A stretch of 64,000 bases of DNA from an uncultured Bacteroidota bacterium (GCA_903877645.1 CAIRES010000073.1:62001-126000); one strand, 5' to 3'; numbered from the stretch's first letter, positions 34,849 through 44,314 are shown. The notes: generated by a model from the sequence alone, not told the origin. Program-made: numbers and translations.

Positions 34849-34871
34849 TAATTTATTATTTGCGATCAAAA

Positions 34872-34879
34872 TACTTTTG
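34872..34879 (+). promoter_or_regulatory. -7 promoter element TACTTTTG
   Basis: An exact TAnnTTTG match 18 bases before the ATG at 34897. No good TTTG lies at the expected -33 distance, which fits a promoter that needs an activator bound at 34837-34848. Confidence 0.5.
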
Positions 34880-34896
34880 TTTGACAGATAGTGACT

Positions 34897-35445
34897 ATGA
34901 CAAAACACAACGAAAAATACGAAGATAAAGCGCTACAGCCTTTTGTGGAGCAGCTGATCGAAGACCATTATAATTCGATAGCATTATTGTGCGCAGATAC
35001 ACGAAAGCAAACAGAAAGAGTACGGAGCCTGGAGACACAGCAGGTGACATCGCAGTATACACTATTATGCGATAACATCATTGCCGAAACCGAGCGTTAT
35101 ATTGATATGCGGAAGGGAAAGTACATTCCTTACATATTGAAATTGACAGAAAAGGTTGTTGACAAGCATGATTGCAGCGGCTGTACAGGCAATTGTAAGC
35201 TGGATCATGATATACAACTGTTTGAAATAAAGGCATCCAACCAAATGATGCAAAATATGCTGAACAAATTGCAGATGGCGTCGCTGCCCCTACATTCTGA
35301 TACAATATACCCTGAAGAATACCGTCTGTTGCGCTATAAGATGGCGGTGATAGAAACAAACCTCACAGAATTGTTCTTCCTGGAGAATAATTACCTGATA
35401 CCGAAGATAGTTGAAGCTCAAAAAAGCATCAATGCAGGCAGTTAG
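34897..35445 (+). CDS. unknown helical protein with CxxCxxxC motif, first gene of the cbb3 locus
   Basis: About 182 residues starting MTKHNEKYEDKALQPFVEQL (a GTG at 34891 is the alternative). It has no signal peptide or membrane helix and is predicted largely helical. A compact CSGCTGNCKLDHD patch at the middle could bind a metal or Fe-S cluster. I do not recognise a family; helical bundle proteins of hemerythrin type are one possibility, but the His pattern does not fit. It precedes ccoI on the same strand, and sits behind two FNR-type sites, so it is probably induced with the microaerobic oxidase genes. Confidence 0.8.
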   Translation: MTKHNEKYEDKALQPFVEQLIEDHYNSIALLCADTRKQTERVRSLETQQVTSQYTLLCDNIIAETERYIDMRKGKYIPYILKLTEKVVDKHDCSGCTGNCKLDHDIQLFEIKASNQMMQNMLNKLQMASLPLHSDTIYPEEYRLLRYKMAVIETNLTELFFLENNYLIPKIVEAQKSINAGS

Positions 35446-35455
35446 TGAAAAAGAG

Positions 35456-37894
35456 ATGAAGAGGCAGGCGCCGAAGCCTGAACGTGAGCAACTGTACATT
35501 TGCTACCATTGCGGCGCACCCTGCGTTACCAATAAGATCAATATTGATGAAAAGCTCTTCTGCTGCGAAGGATGCAAGCTGGTATATGAGATCATCAATG
35601 ACAACGGATTGTGCGACTATTACCGCCTCCAATCGCACCCGGGGCTGTCGCAGATCAAGCCCATAAGGAACGATAAGTACGCCTACCTGGATGATGACGT
35701 CATTGCCTCAAAGCTGTACGATTTTACTGACGGGGACCGAACGATTGTGACATTTTACATACCGGGTGTACATTGCACCTCTTGCCTTTGGCTGCTGGAG
35801 CACCTGAACAAGCTGGACAGAAATATCAGTGAGAGCCGGGTGAATTTTACTACGAAGGATGTAACCATACATTTTTCGAGAAGGAAAACCAGCCTTAGAG
35901 CAGTGGTGGAATTGCTCGCCACCATTGGGTATGAACCGTACATCAGCCTGAATGACACAGATAAAAAGAATCCGCCGAAATATGACAAACGGCGGATCTA
36001 CAAACTCGGTATCACCGGGTTCTGCTTTGGCAACATTATGATGCTGAGCTTTCCTGAATACCTCGCTCACCTTGGAATTGAGGCGGTATACGTTCATGTG
36101 TTCAGGTACATGAGCCTGTTGTTGTCTTTGCCGGTTTTTTTTTACGGAGCCTCTGAATTTTTCATCACGGCGTGGAAGGGCTTGCAGCAGAAAATGCTGA
36201 ACATTGATGCCCCTATCGCTTTGGCCATTGTAATCACCTTCACCCGCAGCATTTACGAGATATTGAGCAATACCGGCAGTGGCTACCTCGATAGTATGAG
36301 CGGGATCGTGTTTTTTATGCTGGCCGGAAGGATAGTGCAGGAGCGGACTTACAGGTCTATTTCTTTTAACAGGGATTACAAATCATATTTTCCGATAGCA
36401 GTGACTGTGGTGCTGGCAGACGGTGTCACTGAGACAAAGATGCTGAGTAATCTAAAGGAGAAAGACCTTGTACTATTGCGTAATGATGAGATCATACCTG
36501 CCGATGCGATAGTAGTAGGTGGAAATGCACTCATTGATTATAGCTTTGTGACCGGAGAGAGTGAGCCGGTGGCCATCAAGCGTAATGAAATGGTGTATGC
36601 GGGGGGCAAACAGACGGGGGCACAGGTGACCATAGAGATCATAAAGCCTGTAGCTGGAAGCTACCTGACGTCGCTTTGGAGCCACTATGCTTTTTCTCAG
36701 GACAAGACAGACAATAATAACAAGGATAGCTCTATTCACCTGTTGAGCAAATACTTTACCTGGGTACTTTTTTCGCTGGCGTTGATCACGGGGATATACT
36801 GGGCTATTCATGACCCATCAAAAATAATGAGTAGTGTAACCGCAATGCTGATCGTAGCCTGTCCGTGCGCACTGTTGCTTTCTTCAACATTTACCAACGG
36901 CAACCTGCTGCGGATATTTAGTAACAATGGCCTGTTTTTAAGGGATCAGACAGTAATTGAGCAGCTGGGAAAGACCGATCATATTGTTTTTGACAAGACG
37001 GGGACCATCACCCAGAGCAGCGGACACAGCTTAATGCTGTCCGGGCATCAATGGACAGAGGAGGAGAAAAACATGGTCTTTTCGGTAGTTTGCCATAGCA
37101 ATCACCCGAACAGCAAGGCACTGGCAAGCTGGTTGGGGAGCAGGACGAAATTGCCGATAGCAGATTGGGTGGAGATGCCCGGCCGTGGGCTGGAGGCTAA
37201 GGTCGGAGATAACCGGATACTAGCAGGCTCTGCATTATTTGCAGGGGTGCCAAAAGGTGTGATCAACGAAGAAAAGGCCACGGTGTATGTGCGCATCAAT
37301 GATGAAGTGACCAGTGTTCATTTTCTGCCTGTTTTCAGGAGTGCCATTCCGGCGATCATTCACCAATTGAGGCGTAAATACAGTTTATCCCTGCTGTCGG
37401 GCGACAATGACCGGCAAAAGAAGATACTGGAGGAGCTTTTTGAAAAGAATAGTGAGCTGTTATTTGAGCAATCACCTTTGGATAAACTACACTACATACA
37501 GTCATTGCAGGAGCATGGTGGAAAAGTGTTGATGATAGGAGACGGATTGAATGATGCCGGGGCATTGCAACAAAGCAATGTCGGGATTACGCTTGCGGAC
37601 GACATCAATAATTTTACCCCATCCTGTGATGCCATCCTGGACGCGAAAAAGATCAATTTATTGCCATCTGTTTTGAGGTTGGCAGTAGCAAGCCGCTATA
37701 TCATTATGCTGAGCTTCGCTGTATCAATAATGTACAACATAGCGGGGCTTTATTTTGCTGTGCAGGGTCTGTTAAAGCCAATGATGGCAGCAATTTTAAT
37801 GCCCTGCAGCACATTAAGTATAGTATTGATAACAAGCGGGGTGAGCAGCCTTGTGGCCAGGTCGTTTGGACTCTCTTTACGTTCGGAAGAATAA
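35456..37894 (+). CDS. ccoI: copper-exporting-type P-ATPase for cbb3 oxidase assembly
   Basis: About 812 residues from ATG 35456, 10 bp after the upstream stop; an earlier ATG (35432) overlaps that gene. The N-terminus has a Cys cluster (CYHCGAPC then CCEGC) typical of the Bacteroidota/FixI version, then an HMA-like site VHCTSCLWLLEHL. The P1B-ATPase core follows: TGE loop in FVTGESEPV, transport motif ACPCALLLSS, phosphorylation motif FDKTGTIT, hinge GDGLNDAGAL. CcoI/FixI moves copper across the inner membrane for the CuB site of CcoN. The placement beside ccoS and ccoNO confirms the role. Confidence 0.95.
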   Translation: MKRQAPKPEREQLYICYHCGAPCVTNKINIDEKLFCCEGCKLVYEIINDNGLCDYYRLQSHPGLSQIKPIRNDKYAYLDDDVIASKLYDFTDGDRTIVTFYIPGVHCTSCLWLLEHLNKLDRNISESRVNFTTKDVTIHFSRRKTSLRAVVELLATIGYEPYISLNDTDKKNPPKYDKRRIYKLGITGFCFGNIMMLSFPEYLAHLGIEAVYVHVFRYMSLLLSLPVFFYGASEFFITAWKGLQQKMLNIDAPIALAIVITFTRSIYEILSNTGSGYLDSMSGIVFFMLAGRIVQERTYRSISFNRDYKSYFPIAVTVVLADGVTETKMLSNLKEKDLVLLRNDEIIPADAIVVGGNALIDYSFVTGESEPVAIKRNEMVYAGGKQTGAQVTIEIIKPVAGSYLTSLWSHYAFSQDKTDNNNKDSSIHLLSKYFTWVLFSLALITGIYWAIHDPSKIMSSVTAMLIVACPCALLLSSTFTNGNLLRIFSNNGLFLRDQTVIEQLGKTDHIVFDKTGTITQSSGHSLMLSGHQWTEEEKNMVFSVVCHSNHPNSKALASWLGSRTKLPIADWVEMPGRGLEAKVGDNRILAGSALFAGVPKGVINEEKATVYVRINDEVTSVHFLPVFRSAIPAIIHQLRRKYSLSLLSGDNDRQKKILEELFEKNSELLFEQSPLDKLHYIQSLQEHGGKVLMIGDGLNDAGALQQSNVGITLADDINNFTPSCDAILDAKKINLLPSVLRLAVASRYIIMLSFAVSIMYNIAGLYFAVQGLLKPMMAAILMPCSTLSIVLITSGVSSLVARSFGLSLRSEE

Positions 37895-37899
37895 TTTCA

Positions 37900-37911
37900 T
37901 GACCAAGATCA
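37900..37911. promoter_or_regulatory. FNR-type palindrome TGAC-CAAG-ATCA
   Basis: The same 13-mer TGACCAAGATCAT occurs at 46575. It lies just after ccoI and 77 bp before ccoS, about 65 bp upstream of the start implied by the TAAATTTG element. Confidence 0.65.
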
Positions 37912-37956
37912 TCTAATAGTTTGAGCATCGTCATGATCTCCCCTTTTTGCCGCGGC

Positions 37957-37964
37957 TAAATTTG
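37957..37964 (+). promoter_or_regulatory. -7 promoter element TAAATTTG of the cco operon
   Basis: An exact TAnnTTTG match 23 bases before the ccoS ATG, without a convincing -33 TTTG. It fits activation from the palindrome at 37900. Confidence 0.5.
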
Positions 37965-37987
37965 TATCGTAAACAATATAAATAATC

Positions 37988-38143
37988 ATGAGTGCGCTAT
38001 TTGTTGTGATTGGGGTGAGTTTGGGTGTGGCTGGGCTGTTTCTCGGAGCTTTTATATGGAGTGTTAAAGATAATCAATTTGAGGATCAGAAGGGAGCGGC
38101 AATGAGAATGCTGTATGACGAAACTTCAAAAGAAAAATTATAA
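37988..38143 (+). CDS. ccoS: cbb3 oxidase assembly protein CcoS
   Basis: A 51-residue protein with one N-terminal membrane helix (ALFVVIGVSLGVAGLFLGAFIW) followed by SVKDNQFEDQKGAAMRML. The helix ending in W(S/A)V+..QF.D..G is the CcoS/FixS signature. CcoS is needed for cofactor (copper and heme b) insertion in CcoN. It lies between ccoI and ccoNO, 23 bp before the latter. It is short and easily missed by gene finders. Confidence 0.93.
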   Translation: MSALFVVIGVSLGVAGLFLGAFIWSVKDNQFEDQKGAAMRMLYDETSKEKL

Positions 38144-38166
38144 ATAATCAAAGCTAAAATCGAGGT

Positions 38167-40338
38167 ATGATCAACAATCTACTGCAAACAGACGAATCGG
38201 TGCCACTACAAACTGACAAATTCTTTTATGATAACAAGATCGTAAAATGGTTTGCTTATGCTACCATGTTTTGGGGGATAGTGGGTATGCTGGCAGGCAT
38301 ACTTGCTGCGTTTCAATTAGTGTTTCCTGTGCTGAATATGGGAATGGCTGCGACGACATTTGGGCGGGTAAGGCCTGTGCATACCAATGCTGTGATCTTT
38401 GCTTTTGTGGGTAATGGTATTTTTATGGGTGTGTACTATTCATTGCAACGGTTGTGCAAAGCCCGTATGTTTAGTGATAAACTGAGCAAATTCCATTTCT
38501 GGGGCTGGCAATCAATAATTGTGCTGGCGGCAGTGACATTACTTGCCGGCTACACATCGGGCAAAGAGTATGCTGAGCTGGAGTGGCCTATTGACATCCT
38601 GATCGCTTTGGTTTGGGTAGCCTTTGGCTGGAATATGTTTGGTACGATACTGAAACGCAGAGAGCGTCATTTGTATGTTGCCATTTGGTTCTATATCGCC
38701 ACGTTCGTAACGGTAGCTATGCTGCATATTGTCAATTCTGTGGAGATACCTTTTAGCTGGATGAAGTCTTATTCCTGGTATGCGGGAGTGCAGGATGCGC
38801 TGGTGCAATGGTGGTATGGCCATAATGCGGTAGCATTCTTTCTGACAACGCCTTACCTGGGGTTAATGTATTACTTCCTGCCAAAGGCGGCAAACAGGCC
38901 GGTCTATTCTTACCGTCTTTCCGTGATCCACTTCTGGGCGCTTATCTTCCTTTATATATGGGCAGGACCGCATCACCTGTTGTATACTGCGTTGCCTGAT
39001 TGGGCACAATCGCTGGGAACTGTGTTTTCGATCATGCTGCTGGCCCCATCGTGGGGTGGTATGCTGAACGGTTTGTTAACGCTGCGTGGCGCATGGGATA
39101 AAGTAAGGGAAGACCCGGTGCTTAAATTCATGGTGGTTGCTGTTACCGCATACGGTATGGCGACATTTGAGGGGCCTATGCTGAGCCTGAAAAGTGTGAA
39201 TGCGATCAGCCACTTTACAGACTGGACGATAGCGCACGTACATGTAGGGGCTTTGGGGTGGAACGGATTTTTGACTTTTGGTATCCTTTATTACCTGATA
39301 CCGAAAATATTCAGAACTAAATTGTACTCTGTAAAATTGGCCAACAGGCACTTTTGGATAGGTACACTGGGTATAGTGCTGTATGTGGTGCCTATGTATT
39401 GGGCAGGGTTTATGCAGAGCCTTGCGTGGAAAGAATTTACTGCTGAAGGAACGCTGAAATATCAATTCCTGGATACAGTGAAGCAGATGCAGCCCTTCTA
39501 TGCAATGCGCGGAGTGGGTGGTGTATTGTTCCTGATTGGTGCGTTGATCATGTGCTGGAACCTTTATAAAACAGCAATGATGGGTAACGCCCTTGACCAG
39601 GAGCCTGCGGAAGCTGCTCCACTTAACAAAGTATATGTGCCACAGAGTACCCAATATTGGCACAGGTGGATCGAGCGTCGTCCGGTGCAACTGCTGGTGC
39701 TCAGCTTCCTGGTAGTAGCGATTGGCGGGATGATAGAAATGATCCCCACGTTCCTTGTAAAATCAAATATTCCTACAATCGCAAGTGTAAAACCATATAC
39801 ACCGCTTGAGCTGCAGGGACGTGATATCTATGTAAGAGAAGGGTGTTATCTATGTCATAGCCAGATGATCAGGCCTTTCAGAAGTGAGGTGGTACGTTAT
39901 GGGGAATATTCGAAGGCGGGAGAGTTTATTTATGATCATCCGTTTCAGTGGGGTAGCAAAAGGACAGGGCCAGACCTTGCACGAATAGGCGGGAAATACC
40001 CGGATAGCTGGCACTTCAATCACATGTATGAACCATCAAGTATATCTCCGGGTACAGTAATGCCGAATTACCAATGGTTGTTTACCAACGACCTTGATAC
40101 CGCAATAACCCCGGCTAAGATAAGGGCTATGCAGACGCTAGGTGTTCCATACCCTACAGGTTATGATAAGATCGCCAACGGCGACCTGATGAAACAAGCA
40201 GACGGTATCAAAGAAAACCTGGCAAAGGATAAGATCACGATCAAGAGCAACAAAGAGATCGTAGCGCTTATTGCTTACCTGCAACGTGTGGGAACGGATA
40301 TTAAACTGGAACAGAAAACAACAGCTACTCATCCTTAA
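38167..40338 (+). CDS. ccoNO: cbb3 cytochrome c oxidase, fused subunits I and II (CcoN-CcoO)
   Basis: A 723-residue fusion. Residues 1-475 are CcoN, the heme-copper core: heme b ligand region VHTNAV (His72), CuB ligands His219 (WWYGHNAV) and His269/His270 (GPHHLLY) with the cross-link Tyr273 nearby, and the heme ligands His358/His360 (IAHVHVG). Residues about 505-720 are CcoO, a membrane-anchored monoheme cytochrome c with CYLCHS (Cys560-His564) and a Met ligand candidate in TVMPNYQW. The two are separate genes in proteobacteria, and the fusion is usual in Bacteroidota. High-affinity terminal oxidase reducing O2 and pumping protons. Confidence 0.96.
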   Translation: MINNLLQTDESVPLQTDKFFYDNKIVKWFAYATMFWGIVGMLAGILAAFQLVFPVLNMGMAATTFGRVRPVHTNAVIFAFVGNGIFMGVYYSLQRLCKARMFSDKLSKFHFWGWQSIIVLAAVTLLAGYTSGKEYAELEWPIDILIALVWVAFGWNMFGTILKRRERHLYVAIWFYIATFVTVAMLHIVNSVEIPFSWMKSYSWYAGVQDALVQWWYGHNAVAFFLTTPYLGLMYYFLPKAANRPVYSYRLSVIHFWALIFLYIWAGPHHLLYTALPDWAQSLGTVFSIMLLAPSWGGMLNGLLTLRGAWDKVREDPVLKFMVVAVTAYGMATFEGPMLSLKSVNAISHFTDWTIAHVHVGALGWNGFLTFGILYYLIPKIFRTKLYSVKLANRHFWIGTLGIVLYVVPMYWAGFMQSLAWKEFTAEGTLKYQFLDTVKQMQPFYAMRGVGGVLFLIGALIMCWNLYKTAMMGNALDQEPAEAAPLNKVYVPQSTQYWHRWIERRPVQLLVLSFLVVAIGGMIEMIPTFLVKSNIPTIASVKPYTPLELQGRDIYVREGCYLCHSQMIRPFRSEVVRYGEYSKAGEFIYDHPFQWGSKRTGPDLARIGGKYPDSWHFNHMYEPSSISPGTVMPNYQWLFTNDLDTAITPAKIRAMQTLGVPYPTGYDKIANGDLMKQADGIKENLAKDKITIKSNKEIVALIAYLQRVGTDIKLEQKTTATHP

Positions 40339-40349
40339 AATCAACAATC

Positions 40350-40523
40350 ATGAAATTCATCAATTATTTGGAAAGCATAACGGGCGTGGGTATATACCCT
40401 CTAAGCTCCCTGTTTATTTTCTTCCTGTTTTTCGCTATAGTGACCACTTGGGTAATTAAAGCAGATAAGAAGTATATAGAATCAATGAGAGAGATTCCAT
40501 TTCCTGACCACGAAAATGAATAA
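40350..40523 (+). CDS. ccoQ: CcoQ/FixQ-like small subunit
   Basis: A 57-residue protein with one membrane helix (LSSLFIFFLFFAIVTTWVI) followed by KADKKYIESMREIPFPDHENE. Size, helix position and location between ccoNO and ccoP identify it as CcoQ, which stabilises the oxidase complex. It starts 12 bp after ccoNO and ends 23 bp before ccoP. Confidence 0.88.
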   Translation: MKFINYLESITGVGIYPLSSLFIFFLFFAIVTTWVIKADKKYIESMREIPFPDHENE

Positions 40524-40546
40524 TTGACCACTTAAAATCAGCATAG

Positions 40547-41728
40547 ATGCTTTTAAATAAAAAAACAGCCACGATCTTTTCTATTACCTTAATACTGTCA
40601 CCGGCATTAGCCATGGCGTCATCGGCCAGTCAGGACGAAAAAAGCGGTAATTATAATATACTGCTGATCAGCCTGGTGAGCCTGATGCTGATCCTTTTAT
40701 TTGTAATAGGTATGCTGGCCAACACTATGCAGCAACTGACCTTTGTGGTGCGTGATAAGATCCGTAAAGACAAGCAGTCGTTGCCCGGCGTTGTAAAGAG
40801 CCTGCTGCTGCTGGTAGGGTTGAGTGTGATCTCTGTTGCTTCATTTGCGGCTGATGCGGAGAAAGTAGTGGTGCCGGCTGTAACAGCAATAGGCGGAATA
40901 GCCATTGACGATTTTTACCTGATACTCGGCGTTCTGGCGCTTGAGTTCATGGTGATCTTCTCGCTGGTTATTTATATAAAGATGCTGCTGCGTGCGATAT
41001 CGAATAAACCTGAATTGGTTAAAGCTGCAAGTGCTGTAGTGAAGAAAAGCTGGTTTTGGGATAAATTTAATGCAGCAGTACCGATGGAAAAAGAAAAGGA
41101 CCTGTTGCTGGATCATAACTATGACGGGATACAGGAATTGGATAACAGCCTGCCGCCCTGGTGGAAATATGGGTTTTACCTGACAATAGTTGTCGCTTTT
41201 ATCTACATCTATAGGTTCCATATTTCGCACGATGGGATGAGCCAGCATGAGGAATATGTAGCTGAAATGCAGAAAGGTGAAGAGGACAAAGCGGCCTACC
41301 TGGCAAAGTCGGCAAATAATGTTGATGAAAGCACGGTGGTATTGCTTACGGATAATGGGGCAGTATCAGAAGGGCATGAGTTATTCGTGAAGAATTGCGC
41401 ACCATGCCATTTGCCGGATGGCGGAGGTAATGTAGGGCCAAACCTTACAGATGATTATTGGTTGCACGGGGGAGGGATAAAAGACATTTTCAAGTCGATA
41501 AAATATGGGTGGCAGGATAAGGGTATGAAAAGCTGGAAAGATGATCTTTCTCCTAAACAGATTCAGGAAGTGGCCAGTTTCATAAAATCATTAAAAGGTA
41601 CACACCCGGCTGTGCCAAAAGCGCCACAGGGAGATTTGTATATAGAATCTTCGCAGGGTAGCAAGGCGGGAGATAGTACCAATGTGACAAGGGATAGTAG
41701 TGCGAAAGCCCCGGTGGCGGCTAAATAA
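40547..41728 (+). CDS. ccoP: cbb3 oxidase subunit III, monoheme form
   Basis: A 393-residue protein with an N-terminal signal-like helix, several further hydrophobic segments (about 35-60, 84-102, 121-146, 208-224) and a C-terminal cytochrome c domain with one heme site, CAPCH (284-288), and Met327 in DKGMKSW as likely axial ligand. Proteobacterial CcoP has two heme-c domains and a short N-terminus. This one has a single heme and a longer membrane part, the Bacteroidota layout. It feeds electrons to CcoO/CcoN. Confidence 0.93.
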   Translation: MLLNKKTATIFSITLILSPALAMASSASQDEKSGNYNILLISLVSLMLILLFVIGMLANTMQQLTFVVRDKIRKDKQSLPGVVKSLLLLVGLSVISVASFAADAEKVVVPAVTAIGGIAIDDFYLILGVLALEFMVIFSLVIYIKMLLRAISNKPELVKAASAVVKKSWFWDKFNAAVPMEKEKDLLLDHNYDGIQELDNSLPPWWKYGFYLTIVVAFIYIYRFHISHDGMSQHEEYVAEMQKGEEDKAAYLAKSANNVDESTVVLLTDNGAVSEGHELFVKNCAPCHLPDGGGNVGPNLTDDYWLHGGGIKDIFKSIKYGWQDKGMKSWKDDLSPKQIQEVASFIKSLKGTHPAVPKAPQGDLYIESSQGSKAGDSTNVTRDSSAKAPVAAK

Positions 41729-41737
41729 AAATTGGAG

Positions 41738-43144
41738 ATGAGCGAAAATAATGTAGTAAAAGGATCATTCAGAGATAAAGTAGCGACGGTAGATCAAAAG
41801 GGAAAGCGGATATGGATGTTTCCGCATAAGCCCGGAGGAAAGCTATACACTGCCCGTACATTGGTTACGGTTTTGTACCTCATTGTTTTCTTTGGGCTGC
41901 CTTTTGTAAAAGTACATGACCACCCTGTATTCCTGATCAATATACTGGAGCGAAGGTTCATATTGTTTGGTCAAATATTCTGGCCACAGGATTTTTTCAT
42001 TTTTGCATTGGGTATGGTGGTGTTCATTGTTTTTGTAGCATTGTTCACTGTTGTGTTTGGGAGGGTTTTTTGCGGATGGGCCTGCCCACAGACGATCTTC
42101 ATGGAAATGGTATTCCGTAAAATTGAATATTGGATAGACGGAGACGGGGCGGAACAAAAATTACTGAAGAACAGTCCGTGGACGGTAGATAAGACGATAA
42201 AGAGGGTGACAAAGTGGGTTGCCTTCTGGATAGTGAGCTTCCTGATCGCTAATACGTTTCTGGCGTATATAATAGGGGTGGAGGAGCTGAAGAAAATGAT
42301 CTACGAACCATTTTCTAAAAACCTGGGCACATTCATTTCATTATCTGTTTTTACTACTGTGTTCTTTTTTGTGTACCTGTGGATGAGGGAGCAAATATGT
42401 ACAGTGATATGCCCATACGGCAGGATGCAGGGTGTATTGCTGGACAGAGACTCAATAATAGTGGCGTATGACTACAAAAGAGGGGAAGCCCGGGGTAAGT
42501 TTCGTAAGAACGAAGACCGTACTATAGGTGATTGTATAGATTGCGCTCAGTGTGTGAAGGTATGCCCTACGGGAATAGATATAAGAAATGGCACGCAACT
42601 GGAGTGTGTGAATTGCACAGCTTGTATCGACGCTTGTAATAAAATGATGGATGCGGTGGGTTTACCGACGGGACTGATCAGGTATGCATCTGAAAATAAT
42701 ATAGCACAGACAAAGCCGTGGCAATTTACCTGGCGTATGAAGGCCTATAGCCTTGTGATGTGTTTGCTACTCGGCATATTGGTATGGCTTCTTTCTACTC
42801 GTACAGATGTGGGGATAACACTTTTGCGTACGCCGGGGCAACTATACCAGGAGCAGCCCAACCACCAGATGAGCAATCTGTATAATTACAAATTGCTGAA
42901 TAAAACTTTCAAGGATAAAGAAGTGACACTGAAGCCGGAGAATTTTGTCGGTACAATAAAACTGGTTGGAGAAAATAGATTGATCATTCCGAAGGACGGA
43001 TATGCAACAGGGGCTATGTTCATATACCTTAATGATGACGAAATAAAGAATAGAAAAACAAAATTGGAGATAGGTGTATACGAAGAAGGGGTGAAAATTT
43101 CAACGATCAATACATCGTTCCTTGGGCCATTTAAAGATAAATAG
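41738..43144 (+). CDS. ccoG: cbb3 oxidase maturation ferredoxin-like protein CcoG
   Basis: About 468 residues, start ATG 41738 behind GGAG. Membrane segments at about 40-60, 85-110, 160-185 and 335-355 flank two Cys4 ferredoxin sites: CIDCAQCVKVCPTG and CVNCTACIDACNK. Further Cys motifs FCGWACPQT and CPYGRMQG are typical of CcoG/RdxA/FixG. A C-terminal Ig-like domain (FixG_C) is outside the membrane. CcoG reduces Cu(II) to Cu(I) for delivery to the oxidase. It follows ccoP by 9 bp. Confidence 0.95.
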   Translation: MSENNVVKGSFRDKVATVDQKGKRIWMFPHKPGGKLYTARTLVTVLYLIVFFGLPFVKVHDHPVFLINILERRFILFGQIFWPQDFFIFALGMVVFIVFVALFTVVFGRVFCGWACPQTIFMEMVFRKIEYWIDGDGAEQKLLKNSPWTVDKTIKRVTKWVAFWIVSFLIANTFLAYIIGVEELKKMIYEPFSKNLGTFISLSVFTTVFFFVYLWMREQICTVICPYGRMQGVLLDRDSIIVAYDYKRGEARGKFRKNEDRTIGDCIDCAQCVKVCPTGIDIRNGTQLECVNCTACIDACNKMMDAVGLPTGLIRYASENNIAQTKPWQFTWRMKAYSLVMCLLLGILVWLLSTRTDVGITLLRTPGQLYQEQPNHQMSNLYNYKLLNKTFKDKEVTLKPENFVGTIKLVGENRLIIPKDGYATGAMFIYLNDDEIKNRKTKLEIGVYEEGVKISTINTSFLGPFKDK

Positions 43145-43159
43145 TTAAATAAAACAGCC

Positions 43160-43603
43160 ATGAAACTAAGTTGGGGATGGAAAATTACGATATTGTATGT
43201 GGGCTTCGTGCTATTTATGAGTACGTTGGTAATAGCGAGCAGTCATCAGCATTTTGACCTGGTATCCAAAGATTATTATGAAGAGGAGATCGCTTATCAG
43301 AAGGTGATGGATGCAGGCAAGAACCAGTCAACATTGTCGCGATCATTGAACATACATGCTAACGGGCAGAGTGTGATAATAGACCTGCCGGATGAGTTCA
43401 AAAGCAAGGCAGTGACAGGGAATGTAAAATTTTACTCCCCGGTGGACGCATCATGGGATAAGGATTTTAAAATAGATGCCGAGAATAACAGCATCAATAT
43501 ATCCCGCAGTGTATTGCGTAACACCCGGTATACCATAAAAATAAGCTTTTCGGCAGATGGGAAAAATTATTACCAGGAATCTGAAATCATACTGCATTCA
43601 TAA
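43160..43603 (+). CDS. fixH: FixH/CcoH family protein
   Basis: A 147-residue protein with one N-terminal helix (WKITILYVGFVLFMSTLVIAS) and the FixH motif DLVSKDYYEEEIAYQKVMDA, followed by a small beta domain. FixH/CcoH is a late assembly factor of cbb3 oxidase that contacts CcoN. It lies between ccoG and the SafE-like gene, whose ATG follows its stop codon without a gap. Confidence 0.93.
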   Translation: MKLSWGWKITILYVGFVLFMSTLVIASSHQHFDLVSKDYYEEEIAYQKVMDAGKNQSTLSRSLNIHANGQSVIIDLPDEFKSKAVTGNVKFYSPVDASWDKDFKIDAENNSINISRSVLRNTRYTIKISFSADGKNYYQESEIILHS

Positions 43604-44314
43604 ATGAATACATTTACCTACACAATGGCATTGCTGATGGGCTTTACGGGCAGCCTGCATTGTGCGGGTATGTGCGGCCCTATTGTCTGGATAATGCCTT
43701 TTCAGGGGTTTCAGGGGTTTAAAAAGTTCGTAGCTCTTGGCTTGTATCATGCGGGACGTATATCGGTATATGCGGCTTTGGCCATTGTGCTTCATTCATT
43801 TCGCGATATTTTTGATCCTAAAGTGCAGCAATATTTATCTATGTTTCTCGGGGGTATTTTGCTGGTGGTGGGTATATTGTCGTTTGTGCCTAATCATGTG
43901 GTGAAGATGAAATTACCGTGGGCGGGATATGTAAAGAAGCGATTGGGTATTATTATTAGCAGGCCGGGGCTGAGTACACTTGTGACAGCCGGGATATTGA
44001 ACGGGTTGCTACCATGTGGATTGGTATATATGGCCTTGTCGGCATCGCTGGTGGCATCCTCTGCAGGACAGGCTGCGGCTATGATGTATGTTTTCGGGCT
44101 GGGTACGTTGCCTATGCTGGTGAGTATTACCCTATTAAAGAAAAGGCTTTCATTTTTGCGTACCAACCACATCAGGAAATTTGTGCCTGTGGTGGTATTT
44201 TCGTTTGGGTGCCTGTTTATGCTTCGGGGAATGAACCTGGGGATACCGTACCTGAGTCCCAAGGTGGCAGTTGTGGGCCATGAAATCAAATCGTGCTGCT
44301 GCCACAAGAAATAA
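43604..44314 (+). CDS. SafE/DsbD-like membrane protein of the cbb3 locus
   Basis: A 236-residue protein with six membrane helices of the sulfite exporter TauE/SafE (UreH-TM / DsbD_2) class. Helix 1 contains the family motif GFTGSLHCAGMCGPIV and helix 4 has LNGLLPCGLVYMAL; both pairs of Cys are kept. The tail ends in a Cys/His cluster (KSCCCHKK) suited to metal binding. Homologues next to cbb3 genes are taken to help copper delivery or thiol redox balance; that is inference from family context. It begins immediately at the fixH stop. Confidence 0.9.
   Translation: MNTFTYTMALLMGFTGSLHCAGMCGPIVWIMPFQGFQGFKKFVALGLYHAGRISVYAALAIVLHSFRDIFDPKVQQYLSMFLGGILLVVGILSFVPNHVVKMKLPWAGYVKKRLGIIISRPGLSTLVTAGILNGLLPCGLVYMALSASLVASSAGQAAAMMYVFGLGTLPMLVSITLLKKRLSFLRTNHIRKFVPVVVFSFGCLFMLRGMNLGIPYLSPKVAVVGHEIKSCCCHKK

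Noticed and set aside
35078-35499. Several reverse-strand frames under the 34897 gene
   Set aside because: They overlap a gene with better context and have no domain or leader of their own.
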